DNA of 64,000 nucleotides from an alpha proteobacterium IMCC14465 (lineage in GTDB: Bacteria > Pseudomonadota > Alphaproteobacteria > RS24): contig ALYF01000003.1 in assembly GCA_000293845.2 (NCBI GenBank), positions 558,001 to 622,000 of the forward strand, written 5' to 3'. The position numbers and the translations under genes are program-made. This document shows, in pieces, positions 54,941-64,000 of this stretch. Under the pieces are notes generated by a model. It saw only the letters and a list, made by a program, of their open reading frames with translations, ran no database searches and was not told where the DNA came from. Within the stretch, counting starts at the first letter, position 1; every line of letters begins with the position of its first letter.

Positions 54941-55762
54941 TCACAGATTATGTTTAATTTTTTCAACGCGCGATACAAATTCTGCCACAAGCGTGTCTGA
55001 CCCAGCCATCAGACCCCTATGAAGGGTTTTTTGATTATTATAGGTAAGTTGTTTGCCGTCTAATCCGCAAACCGTACCGCCCGCTTCAGTAACTAAAAGG
55101 TCTCCGGCAGCAATGTCCCAGTCGTTTTTGGCATTCATAATCAGGGTCGCATCAAATTGCCCACCTGCAACCAGGGCAAGACGATAGGCGACAGAATTTC
55201 TATTTTCGACAGTAAGTTGTGGCCATAAATGCGCCCAGCCATCATAGCTGAACATTTTTTCATATCCACAAATTCGGCTGTTTTCGAGGGTTTCACGCGC
55301 CGTGATACGAACGGGCTTGCCATTACATTGTGTGCCGCCCTGAAGCCCTGTCATAGCAGCGAAAAATTCTTTCTGCGCAGGATTGTAAACAACAGCGCAG
55401 ACAGGGCGATGATTTTCGACCAAGGCAACAGAAATGGTAAATTCCGGCTTGTCTTGAATAAACGCCTTGGTGCCGTCAATCGGGTCAACAACCCAGACAT
55501 GCGAACATGCCAGCCTGTGATCGGCGTCAGGGGTTTCTTCCGATAGCCAACCATAATGAGGTCTAGGGGTTTGCAACTGGTCATGTAACAGCTCATTCAC
55601 GGCGATATCGGCTTCACTGACGGGCTGGTTTTCTTCTTTTTCCCAGTGCTTTGGCGATTGCCCGAAATAGCGCATGCTCAACGCGCCAGCCTGCTGGACG
55701 GCAGCACATAACAGCGCGAAGTCTTCTTCAAGAGAAAAAATGGCTGGATTAGAGACCTGCAA
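54941..55762 (-). CDS. cysQ: 3'(2'),5'-bisphosphate nucleotidase (CysQ/IMPase family)
   Basis: A 273-residue Mg-dependent phosphatase. The IMPase-superfamily motif WVVDPIDGTKAFI is near residue 90, and NDWDIAAGDLLVTEAGG gives the second motif. It likely removes pAp formed in sulfate assimilation. The start appears to be TTG, overlapping the pmbA stop by 14 bp; the next ATG would cut into the conserved first helix. The pmbA-cysQ-msbA-waaA order is common in alphaproteobacteria. Confidence 0.88.
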   Translation of the reverse strand: MQVSNPAIFSLEEDFALLCAAVQQAGALSMRYFGQSPKHWEKEENQPVSEADIAVNELLHDQLQTPRPHYGWLSEETPDADHRLACSHVWVVDPIDGTKAFIQDKPEFTISVALVENHRPVCAVVYNPAQKEFFAAMTGLQGGTQCNGKPVRITARETLENSRICGYEKMFSYDGWAHLWPQLTVENRNSVAYRLALVAGGQFDATLIMNAKNDWDIAAGDLLVTEAGGTVCGLDGKQLTYNNQKTLHRGLMAGSDTLVAEFVSRVEKIKHNL

Positions 55763-57083
55763 GTGTCATCTCTTCCACAAGCAAGGTGGGGGCATTAATG
55801 CTGTATCTAAAACTTAAATCATTTGCGGGTGTGATGTGCTTGAACATATCCTTCAAATTGCTGGCAATGGTGATTTCACTGACAGGATAGGCCAGCTCAC
55901 CATTTTCAATCCAATAGCCCGCCGCGCCACGGCTATAATCACCGGTCACACCATTCACGCCCATACCAATCAGTTCGGTCACATAAAGTCCCTCGCCGAT
56001 CTGTTGCATTAGGGCTTCTGGTGATAAATCTCCTGCTTCAATATAGAGATTGGAAGCTGACGGTGAGGGCGGGCTACCAATACCTCGCGCCGCACGTCCA
56101 TTGCTGGGCATGTCGAGTTGTTTGCCTGTTGCGCTATCCAGTAACCAACAGGCCAGTTGCCCCGCCGATACAAGCGTGAGTTTGTCACAAGCCAGACCTT
56201 CCGCGTCAAAGGCCATGGAACGAAGACCTCTGATGCGTTTTGGGTCGTCCGTGACGGTAATGCTTTTAGCAAACACGTCTTCATTCAAGCTGTCTTTCAA
56301 AAAGCTGGTGCCACGTGCGATGGCTGTGCCGGAAATCGCCCCTGCAAAATGCCCTAATAGGCTAGCGGAAACGCGCGGGTCATAAATGACGGGCGCTTTG
56401 CGGCTTTCAAGTTTACGCGGATTGAGGCGCGCGAGCGCTCGGCTTGCGGCTTCAGCACCAATTTGTTCAGGTGTTTCCAAATCCTCGCAATGTCGGACTG
56501 TATGTCCGGCATAATCTCTTTCCATATTGTCGCCGCTACCAGCAAGAACGGCACAACTGAGCGACCATGAGGTCGCGCTATAATGTTCGGCAAAACCGTC
56601 TGACGTAACAAGACCTGTCGTGCTGCGTCCCCAGCCGGCACCAGCGCCTTCGGAATTGGTGATGCCATCCATAGCGCGGGCGGTTTCTTCTGTTGCAATC
56701 GCCATTTGGGTGAGCTTTTCCATTTCAGGCTCGTGCGCGTCTTCCAAATCGAGTTGGGGAATATCTTTCGCCAATCTCGAAGCGTCTGCCAGTCCGCAAA
56801 ACGGGTCGGCGGGTGCCATACCTGCCATGGCGACAGCGCGTTCGGCCAAGCTATCCAATTGGTCTGCATTCATGCCGGACGAGGAGACGAAAGCCTGCTG
56901 TGTCCCGATAAGGGCGCGCAGGCCAACATCAGCAGACTCCGCATGTTCAATATCTTCCATATTGCCGAGCCTTGAGGAGGCGCCGATAGAGAGACTTTCA
57001 CTGACCAGCGCATCCGCTTGATCCGCCCCATAAGCCAGCATTTTCTCAACCGCTTGTTGGGCAAAATCCATTTGTTTGGACAT
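55749..57083 (-). CDS. pmbA: TldE/PmbA subunit of the TldD/E protease
   Basis: A 444-residue PmbA family protein. It lacks the HExxxH motif seen in TldD, as is normal for the inactive partner. It has the ADQADALVSESLSIGASSR type N-terminus and the MGVNGVTGDYSRGAAGYWIENGEL block near the C-terminus. With TldD it forms a heterodimer that degrades unfolded peptides. The ATG at 57083 is preferred because GGAG lies 7 bp upstream; an ATG 15 bp earlier overlaps that site. TldD is encoded at 60566-61990. Confidence 0.93.
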   Translation of the reverse strand: MSKQMDFAQQAVEKMLAYGADQADALVSESLSIGASSRLGNMEDIEHAESADVGLRALIGTQQAFVSSSGMNADQLDSLAERAVAMAGMAPADPFCGLADASRLAKDIPQLDLEDAHEPEMEKLTQMAIATEETARAMDGITNSEGAGAGWGRSTTGLVTSDGFAEHYSATSWSLSCAVLAGSGDNMERDYAGHTVRHCEDLETPEQIGAEAASRALARLNPRKLESRKAPVIYDPRVSASLLGHFAGAISGTAIARGTSFLKDSLNEDVFAKSITVTDDPKRIRGLRSMAFDAEGLACDKLTLVSAGQLACWLLDSATGKQLDMPSNGRAARGIGSPPSPSASNLYIEAGDLSPEALMQQIGEGLYVTELIGMGVNGVTGDYSRGAAGYWIENGELAYPVSEITIASNLKDMFKHITPANDLSFRYSINAPTLLVEEMTLAGL

Positions 57084-57226
57084 TTTATTTATCTCCACAT
57101 TTATATGACGGCAAAATCGTATTCATTACGGCACAGCCTTATTTACACTACGAGTTATATAGACCCTTTATGGCATTCGTCAGCTTTTAAGACGTGACAT
57201 TCTCATCGCGTATTTCCTGCTACTCA

Positions 57227-58150
57227 CTACCAGAGAGCAGCGGCAAACGCCATCATGATGACAAAACCCAGATTTCGGTTGGATTTAAATACGGTCAGAC
57301 ATTGGTCAGCATTATGAATATCAGTTTTTAAAATTTGCCCTGCGAGATGAAGGGCAACAAGCCCAATAATGAGGTAAAACCATAAATGCGCCCCTGCTAT
57401 CCATCCAGCAACCAGAAAGCTTGTTACGCATAAACCATAAATCACCCAAAGCGCCATATGGGTTTTATCCCCCAGCTTTATGGCAGAGGATTTAAGGCCA
57501 ATCAGTGCATCATCCTCTCTGTCTTGATGGGCATAGATTGTGTCATAGCCCACCGTCCAGAATATAGCGGCGACATAAACCAGAGCAGCGGCGATGGAAA
57601 TCTCTCCCGCCAATGCGGTATAACCCATCCATACCCCCCAATTAAAGGCGATGCCCAAAAATAGCTGAGGCCACCAGGTAAAGCGTTTCATAAATGGGTA
57701 AATTGCAATAGGGGCAAGTGAGAGAACGCCAAGTGCAATGGTTGGCATATTAAACTGCAACAAAACACTCAAGCCGATGAGGCATTGCGCGATTAAAAAC
57801 GCCCATGCCTGTTTGACAGTAATTTGACCGGCAGGAAGCGGGCGGTTGCGACTGCGTTCCACCTTGCCGTCATAATCGCGATCCACAATATCATTATAGG
57901 TGCATCCAGCGCCGCGCATCACGATGGCACCAAGCGCAAACAGAACCGCCATATAAAGTGTTTGAGATAGGGGGATGCGACCGGTTTCAAGTTGAGCCAG
58001 CCAGACACCCCAGAGGCAGGGCCAGAAAAGCAACCAGCTCCCAATAGGACGATCGAGCCTGGCAAGCCGCGCATAGGGAATAAGAGGTGTTGGAAGAAAT
58101 CGGTTCACCCAGTTATCGGAGGCCGCATCTGCCGGTGATTGGTCACGCAT
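57227..58150 (-). CDS. ubiA: 4-hydroxybenzoate polyprenyltransferase
   Basis: A 307-residue polytopic prenyltransferase for ubiquinone synthesis. The first Asp-rich motif is NDIVDRDYDGKVERSRNRPLP at about 85-105, and a second, YAHQDREDDALIGLKSSAIKLG, follows. Eight or so membrane helices are visible. It attaches the polyprenyl chain to 4-hydroxybenzoate. It is divergent from rsmE; the pair is frequent in alphaproteobacteria. Confidence 0.94.
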   Translation of the reverse strand: MRDQSPADAASDNWVNRFLPTPLIPYARLARLDRPIGSWLLFWPCLWGVWLAQLETGRIPLSQTLYMAVLFALGAIVMRGAGCTYNDIVDRDYDGKVERSRNRPLPAGQITVKQAWAFLIAQCLIGLSVLLQFNMPTIALGVLSLAPIAIYPFMKRFTWWPQLFLGIAFNWGVWMGYTALAGEISIAAALVYVAAIFWTVGYDTIYAHQDREDDALIGLKSSAIKLGDKTHMALWVIYGLCVTSFLVAGWIAGAHLWFYLIIGLVALHLAGQILKTDIHNADQCLTVFKSNRNLGFVIMMAFAAALW

Positions 58151-58301
58151 ATTTTTGGTCTTTATGTTTCATTTATTATGCTTCGTTGAAGGGGCAAAAA
58201 ATAACGGGTGTTTTGATGGTATGAACAGCACTATAAATAAGCCATCTAAACCAATATGAGCTTATTATAGCGGCTCACACTATAAATGGGTAGAGAGGCA
58301 A

Positions 58302-59120
58302 ATGGCGTCAACAGATAATCATAAAATCGGCAAAATCAGGCTCTACGTATCCGAAGATCTCGCGGCGGGGCAAAACTTTGCGCTCAATAAAGACCAGCAT
58401 CATTATTTGCGCAATGTCATGCGCTGTCAGATCGATGACCCTGTTTTGATTTTTAACGGGCGTGATGGGGAGTGGCTGGCAACAATTTCTCAACTCGATA
58501 AAAAAATGGCTTTGCTGGTGGTACAATCCCAAACCCGCGTTCAAACACCAACAAAAAATTCAGCGCATATCCCATTATCAGATATTCAGGCATCTGATAT
58601 TCAAGTGTTGTTTGCTCCGGTCAAAAAAGCCCGACTTGATTATATGGTTCAAAAAGCAACCGAGATGGGGGCATCATCCTTAATGCCGGTCATGACGCAT
58701 TACACCCAAAAGGCGCGTCTCAATTATGACCGCCTTAAAGCCAATATGGTTGAGGCCGCAGAGCAATGTAATCTCTTGCACGTTCCCGCCTTACACGAGG
58801 CGATGGATTTGGAGCAGGCGCTTGAGAGCTTGTCCCAAAATACGGCGTCTCGTCATGTGGTGTTTTGTGATGAGGGCGCAGGGCCGTCACTGACACCAGA
58901 CATGCGTAAGTCTCTGGAAGATTTAAAAAATCAAGCTGTGGCAATTCTTATCGGGCCAGAAGGCGGGTTTTCACCTGAAGAAAGACGCATACTTCTTGCG
59001 CGTCCTGATACGCTGGCAATCAGCCTTGGTCCGCGTATTTTACGGGCCGATACTGCGCTGGTTGCTGCCTTGTCGCTGTGTCAAATGACGCTTGGAGATT
59101 GGGAAGCAATCGGGGAATAG
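58302..59120 (+). CDS. rsmE: 16S rRNA (uracil1498-N3)-methyltransferase
   Basis: A 272-residue SPOUT methyltransferase. The N-terminal PUA-like domain reads DQHHYLRNVMRCQIDDPV, and the C-terminal knot shows AILIGPEGGFSPEE and LGPRILRADTAL. The DSDIQ-like linker has a short 15-bp duplication (SDIQASDIQV) around 58578-58607. GAGAGG precedes the ATG. The gene precedes gshA. Confidence 0.93.
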   Translation: MASTDNHKIGKIRLYVSEDLAAGQNFALNKDQHHYLRNVMRCQIDDPVLIFNGRDGEWLATISQLDKKMALLVVQSQTRVQTPTKNSAHIPLSDIQASDIQVLFAPVKKARLDYMVQKATEMGASSLMPVMTHYTQKARLNYDRLKANMVEAAEQCNLLHVPALHEAMDLEQALESLSQNTASRHVVFCDEGAGPSLTPDMRKSLEDLKNQAVAILIGPEGGFSPEERRILLARPDTLAISLGPRILRADTALVAALSLCQMTLGDWEAIGE

Positions 59121-59191
59121 GGAAGTCTTGTGTATTTCTCGTCTTGCGCGATATGCAAAACAGGATTACATCGGCTTAAGAGACGAGTTGT

Positions 59192-60544
59192 ATGACAGAA
59201 TATCTGGAAAACAAGGCATCCCTCATTGAGTGGATTGCCGCCGGTGAAAAACCTAAAGATCAGTGGCGCATTGGAACTGAACACGAAAAGTTTGGGTATC
59301 GTCCAACTGACTTCTCCCCTTTACCTTATGACGGACCGGATGGCATTAAAGCCATGCTTGAAGGGCTTATGGACTCCGGCTGGCAGGGGAAATATGAGGG
59401 CGACACGTTAGTAGCGCTTACCCGCCCTAAAGAGCAAGGTGGCGGTTCAGTTACGCTTGAGCCGGGGGGGCAGTTGGAACTTTCAGGCGCGCCTTTAGCC
59501 AATATCCACCAAACATGTCAGGAAGTCGGGGCGCATCTTAAAGAGGTGTTGCACCTCGCCGATAAATTAGGTCAGGCCTATATGGGCATTGGCTATGCGC
59601 CGAACTGGTCGGTGGCGGATATGCCAAAAATGCCCAAAGGGCGTTATGATATTATGACGGATTATATGCCGACGCGCGGGTCGCGGGGGCTGGAGATGAT
59701 GTATCTGACAGCAACGGTGCAGGTGAATCTCGATTTTTCCTCCGAGGCCGATATGGTTGAAAAAATGCGAATTGCGCTGGCATTGCAACCGATTGCCACT
59801 GCTTTATTTGCCAATTCTCCCTTCATTAATGGGCAAAGCATGGGGCATGTGTCTGAGCGTTCACTGGTCTGGTTGGATACAGATACTGAGCGGACGGGCA
59901 ATCTGCCTTTTGTTTTTGATGATTTTGGTTATGAGCGTTATGTCGATTATGCGCTGGATGTGCCGATGTATTTTGTCATACGTGATGGGCATTTCATTGA
60001 TGCGACCGGCTTGAGTTTTAAAGATTTTATGGCAGGGAAACTCTCTGTGCTACCTGGCGAAAAGCCGACAGGGACGGATTGGGAAAATCATCTAACCACT
60101 TTGTTTCCTGAAGCGCGTCTCAAAAGATTTATCGAAATGCGCGGGGCTGACAGCGGGCCGCGGGATACGTTCTGTGCTTTACCTGCTTTCTGGGTTGGCC
60201 TGCTTTATGATGAGGCCACGCAGAAAAAAGCCCTGGATATGATTTCTGATTGGACGGCTGAAGAACGCGTCGCGCTCCGCATTGATGCGGCACGGCAAGG
60301 TCTGAAGGCGGCATTTCGCTGTGGCACTGTGCTGGATATTGCGCGTCAGGCACTCGATTTGTCACGTCAGGGGTTGGTTGCTCGCGCTGTGACAGATTAT
60401 GAAGGTGCGGATGAAACGCAATATTTAAAACCGCTGGCGGCGATTGTCGAAAGCGGATGTAGCCCCGCCGAAACATTGGTCACAAAGCTTTCAACTGACT
60501 GGGATGGTGACATCACAGCCGTCTATAAAGCTCTCACTTATTAA
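59192..60544 (+). CDS. gshA: Glutamate-cysteine ligase (alphaproteobacterial/plant type)
   Basis: A 450-residue enzyme for the first step of glutathione synthesis. The family blocks are RIGTEHEKFGYRPTD, EPGGQLELSGAPLANIHQTCQE and DYMPTRGSRGLEMMYLTATVQVN. The sequence type is that of alphaproteobacterial and plant enzymes, distinct from the E. coli GshA. It is not near gshB. A possible promoter overlaps the end of rsmE. Confidence 0.93.
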   Translation: MTEYLENKASLIEWIAAGEKPKDQWRIGTEHEKFGYRPTDFSPLPYDGPDGIKAMLEGLMDSGWQGKYEGDTLVALTRPKEQGGGSVTLEPGGQLELSGAPLANIHQTCQEVGAHLKEVLHLADKLGQAYMGIGYAPNWSVADMPKMPKGRYDIMTDYMPTRGSRGLEMMYLTATVQVNLDFSSEADMVEKMRIALALQPIATALFANSPFINGQSMGHVSERSLVWLDTDTERTGNLPFVFDDFGYERYVDYALDVPMYFVIRDGHFIDATGLSFKDFMAGKLSVLPGEKPTGTDWENHLTTLFPEARLKRFIEMRGADSGPRDTFCALPAFWVGLLYDEATQKKALDMISDWTAEERVALRIDAARQGLKAAFRCGTVLDIARQALDLSRQGLVARAVTDYEGADETQYLKPLAAIVESGCSPAETLVTKLSTDWDGDITAVYKALTY

Positions 60545-60565
60545 TCCGGAATATTTATCTAGTCT

Positions 60566-61990
60566 TTAGCTGCTACCTGTACCACCAATGGTCAGGCCTT
60601 CCAGTCTCAATGTGGGTTGCCCAACACCGACGGGAACACCTTGTCCGTCTTTCCCGCATGTACCAATGCCATCATCGAGTTTCATATCATTACCAATCAT
60701 GGAAATACGCTGCATGCTTTCAGGGCCGGTGCCGATAAGCGTTGCGCCTTTAATCGGCGCACCCAGCTTGCCGTTTTCAATCTGATAGGCTTCGGTGCAT
60801 GAGAAGACAAATTTTCCGGAGGTGATATCAACCTGCCCGCCGCCAAAACTTACCGCGTAGACACCTTTTTTGACATCAGCAAGAATTTCACCCGGGTCTT
60901 TATCGCCACCCAACATATAGGTATTAGTCATGCGTGGCATGGGCTGGCAGGCAAAGCTTTCGCGCCGACCATTACCGGTCGGTTGCATGCCCATAAGTCG
61001 GGCATTCATGCGGTCTTGCATGTAGCCGGTTAAAATGCCGTCTTCAATGAGAACAGTTTTTTCGGTTGGTGTGCCTTCATCGTCTACCGATAATGAGCCT
61101 CTTCGGTCGGGTAAAGTCCCGTCATCAATCACGGTGACGCCGGGGGAAGCAACGCGCTGACCAATTCGGTCAGAAAAAGCGGAAGTTTTCTTGCGGTTAA
61201 AGTCTCCCTCAAGGCCGTGACCGACGGCTTCATGCAATAATATGCCGGGCCAGCCTGGGCCGAGGACAACATCCATTTCACCCGCAGGTGCTGGCACAGA
61301 GTCCAGATTTACCAGTGCCGAGCGCAGGGCTTCATCGACTTGTCCCTGCCAGTTTTCTGGGGTTAGCCATTTGGCGTATCCGGCGCGACCACCGCGTCCG
61401 CAATGCCCGCTTTCTTGTCGGTCACCTTCGCCGGCAACTATTGAGACATCCATCCGAACAAGAGGGCGGACATCAAAGACGGGTTGCCCATCAGGACGAA
61501 TAATTGCCACAGCTTGCCACTCTCCTGAAAGTCCAATGGAAACCTGTCTGACGCGGTTATCCTTGGCACGGGCATAGGCATTTATCTCTTCAAGAATTTT
61601 GACTTTGTCTGAAAAGCCCTCACCATCAAGTGGGTTGGCGTTCGTATAAAGACTTGTTTCGGTTTTTGCGGGTGCGTCCGATATTGTGCCGCTGTGACCA
61701 GAAATAACGGGCGTCAGAGCCGATGCCGCGCGTTTAATGGCAGTTTCGCTTAAATCGGTGCTGTGGGCGTAGCCGGCTGTTTCGTCCTTAACGGCGCGTA
61801 GCCCAAAACCGCGTGATGTGTCAAAATTTGCGGCACGTAACCTGTTGTTATCAAATGAAAAACTCTCAGAGAGGGTGTGCTCCATGAAAAGTTCCCCGTC
61901 ATCAGCGCCGGCTAGTGCATTTTCTGTGAGGCGTTGTGCCAAGTTCTGATCGAGACCGGATGTGTCAAAAAATAAATTTTCGGGTTTCAT
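60566..61990 (-). CDS. tldD: Metalloprotease TldD
   Basis: A 474-residue zinc protease. HEAVGHGLEGD carries the HExxxH zinc motif. SFDNNRLRAANFDTSRGFGLR in the N-terminal domain and the MTNTYMLGGDKDPGE and SCTEAYQIENGKLGAPIKG blocks are typical. It partners with TldE/PmbA (55749-57083) to cleave unfolded peptides; in E. coli the pair matures microcin and degrades CcdA. It is followed at a distance by coxB on the opposite strand. Confidence 0.95.
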   Translation of the reverse strand: MKPENLFFDTSGLDQNLAQRLTENALAGADDGELFMEHTLSESFSFDNNRLRAANFDTSRGFGLRAVKDETAGYAHSTDLSETAIKRAASALTPVISGHSGTISDAPAKTETSLYTNANPLDGEGFSDKVKILEEINAYARAKDNRVRQVSIGLSGEWQAVAIIRPDGQPVFDVRPLVRMDVSIVAGEGDRQESGHCGRGGRAGYAKWLTPENWQGQVDEALRSALVNLDSVPAPAGEMDVVLGPGWPGILLHEAVGHGLEGDFNRKKTSAFSDRIGQRVASPGVTVIDDGTLPDRRGSLSVDDEGTPTEKTVLIEDGILTGYMQDRMNARLMGMQPTGNGRRESFACQPMPRMTNTYMLGGDKDPGEILADVKKGVYAVSFGGGQVDITSGKFVFSCTEAYQIENGKLGAPIKGATLIGTGPESMQRISMIGNDMKLDDGIGTCGKDGQGVPVGVGQPTLRLEGLTIGGTGSS

Positions 61991-62186
61991 ATCTCACCGT
62001 TTCTGATTAGGGGGATCCCTATTTTGAGACCCTGTTTTAAGGTAAAGCTCAAAAGATAAAGCCTGTTAGATAATATGTTGCGTCTTGTCCGCATGTCAAA
62101 AAATCAGTCTGATATGCTTTTGACATATATCTATCAAAACCTCACATTATTTATCAGACGTGTGAATTTACGCCCTCTGAAAGTCG

Positions 62187-62423
62187 TTATGAAATCTGAT
62201 ACACAGACTCAAATGATTTTAAGCGGTCAGTATTTGGCGCGGTAATTGTTTGGACACGCTTTCCCAGATGCCTTTGCAGAAGATCAATATCACCGCTATT
62301 GCCATTTTCGTTTCTAAGCTCAACTCTACGGCCGTCATCTGTGGTGATGCCAATTATAATGACAGACCCATCAGGACCTGATGCTGAAACAGAAACTAAT
62401 TCTCCAGTAATGCCTAAACCCAT
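62187..62423 (-). CDS. Small protein of unknown function
   Basis: A 78-residue soluble protein, starting MGLGITGELVSVSASGPDG. Alternating hydrophobic residues in VIIIGITTDDGRRVELRN suggest a small beta-barrel, which is only a guess. It has no signal or membrane segment. A strong AAGGAG ribosome-binding site lies 6 bp before the ATG, which argues for expression. It stands alone between tldD and coxB with no operon partner. Confidence 0.6.
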   Translation of the reverse strand: MGLGITGELVSVSASGPDGSVIIIGITTDDGRRVELRNENGNSGDIDLLQRHLGKRVQTITAPNTDRLKSFESVYQIS

Positions 62424-62490
62424 TTTATTCTCCTTATTGTTTTTATTGTTAATTATTTTGAGTGTTAGCTTGAGACGCTTTTAACAATTT

Positions 62491-62540
62491 AATACAGACT
62501 TTAAATATAGACTTTTTATACAGACTTTTTAATACAGAGT
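62491..62540. repeat. 13-14 bp tandem repeat upstream of coxB
   Basis: Units begin at 62491, 62504, 62518 and 62531, sharing an AATACAGACTTTTT-like core. They lie between the divergent 78-residue gene and coxB. Confidence 0.85.
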
Positions 62541-62714
62541 GGCGCCCCGAAAACTATCGCATGACTTATTTTCATGCGCTATAGAAAATTCATGCATTTA
62601 AAAAGCTACAAAACTGTATGAATGCGCCATATTTGGCTTATGATTTAAGGAGTGTGCGTTTTGGGCATTTGGTCGCACGGTCACATAAGGCAGTGATTTT
62701 GTGCATGGGAAGAC

Positions 62715-62720
62715 TATAAT
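62715..62720 (+). promoter_or_regulatory. Candidate -10 element of the coxB promoter
   Basis: A perfect TATAAT is followed by ATAAT and lies 39 bp before the coxB ATG. No clear -35 at standard spacing was found, so the promoter assignment is moderate. Confidence 0.45.
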
Positions 62721-62758
62721 ATAATCATAATCAATTAACCGAATTTGAAGGTAATTTC

Positions 62759-64000
<1,242 letters not shown>

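Larger units (their letters stand above)
62424..62758. other. 335-bp intergenic region upstream of coxB, with 13-14 bp tandem repeat
   Basis: This region holds a tandem array at 62491-62540 with the units AATACAGACTTTA, AATATAGACTTTTT, ATACAGACTTTTT and the part unit AATACAGAGT. The remaining stretch to 62700 shows no convincing gene or RNA fold. The coxB promoter lies at its right end. Confidence 0.75.

Overview
The window looks like a contiguous stretch of an alphaproteobacterial chromosome of roughly 50% GC, plausibly a marine Rhodospirillales/SAR116-like organism. The lineage call rests on gene content: a BamF-type (DUF3035) lipoprotein, DUF2093 next to xseA, a HAD-IIA hydrolase next to ribF, HisZ-dependent histidine synthesis, a gshA of the alphaproteobacterial/plant type, a PopZ-like DUF2497 protein, and a groES promoter with an exact match to the alphaproteobacterial heat-shock consensus. 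Genus is not resolved. No rRNA, tRNA, CRISPR array, prophage or insertion sequence was seen.

Layout. (1) 1-9114: a type IV pilus locus: STAS-domain protein, major prepilin, PilT retraction ATPase, prepilin peptidase, PopZ-like protein, a very long lipoprotein secretin, a PilV-like prepilin, and a convergent operon of PilX-like, PilW-like and SHOCT-tailed membrane proteins. The assembly ATPase and inner-membrane platform genes are not in the window. (2) 9198-14157: CHASE2 adenylate cyclase co-transcribed with an MBL-fold hydrolase, a rhomboid protease and a crotonase. (3) 14222-22638: one long minus-strand envelope/translation operon (HAD, ribF, ileS, lspA, bamF-like, active and inactive M16 peptidases). 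(4) 22751-30000: SDR, groESL with heat-shock promoter, hisG, a helix-turn-helix-HisZ fusion, hisS. (5) 30103-33813: ScfR/RamB-type regulator divergent from isocitrate lyase and an RraA-like gene, with a cluster of phased TTTACA half-sites between. (6) 33865-38372: HupE/UreJ-like permease, parvulin-type PPIase and a cysteine-rich DUF3604 protein. (7) 38476-49054: mutL, acyl-CoA dehydrogenase, tadA, rluB, rsmD, an APH-like kinase, purD, xseA, DUF2093, LytM peptidase. (8) 49055-57083: lipid A/Kdo operon (pmbA, cysQ, msbA, DUF374, waaA, lpxK, lpxL-like). (9) 57227-64000: ubiA, rsmE, gshA, tldD, a small orphan gene, coxB and the 5' end of coxA.

Themes. Envelope biogenesis dominates: lipoprotein maturation (lspA), outer-membrane assembly, lipid A and Kdo synthesis and export, peptidoglycan cleavage and a surface pilus. 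TldD and its partner TldE/PmbA are both present, as are both halves of an M16 peptidase pair.

The most unusual signals are a repeated motif of short, head-to-tail duplications (9-20 bp units, 2-4 copies) concentrated at gene ends and starts, the HTH-HisZ fusion, the secretin with large coiled-coil insertions next to a PopZ-like protein, and the DUF3604/PPIase/HupE trio. Function assignments are from reading translated sequence only; no database search was run.
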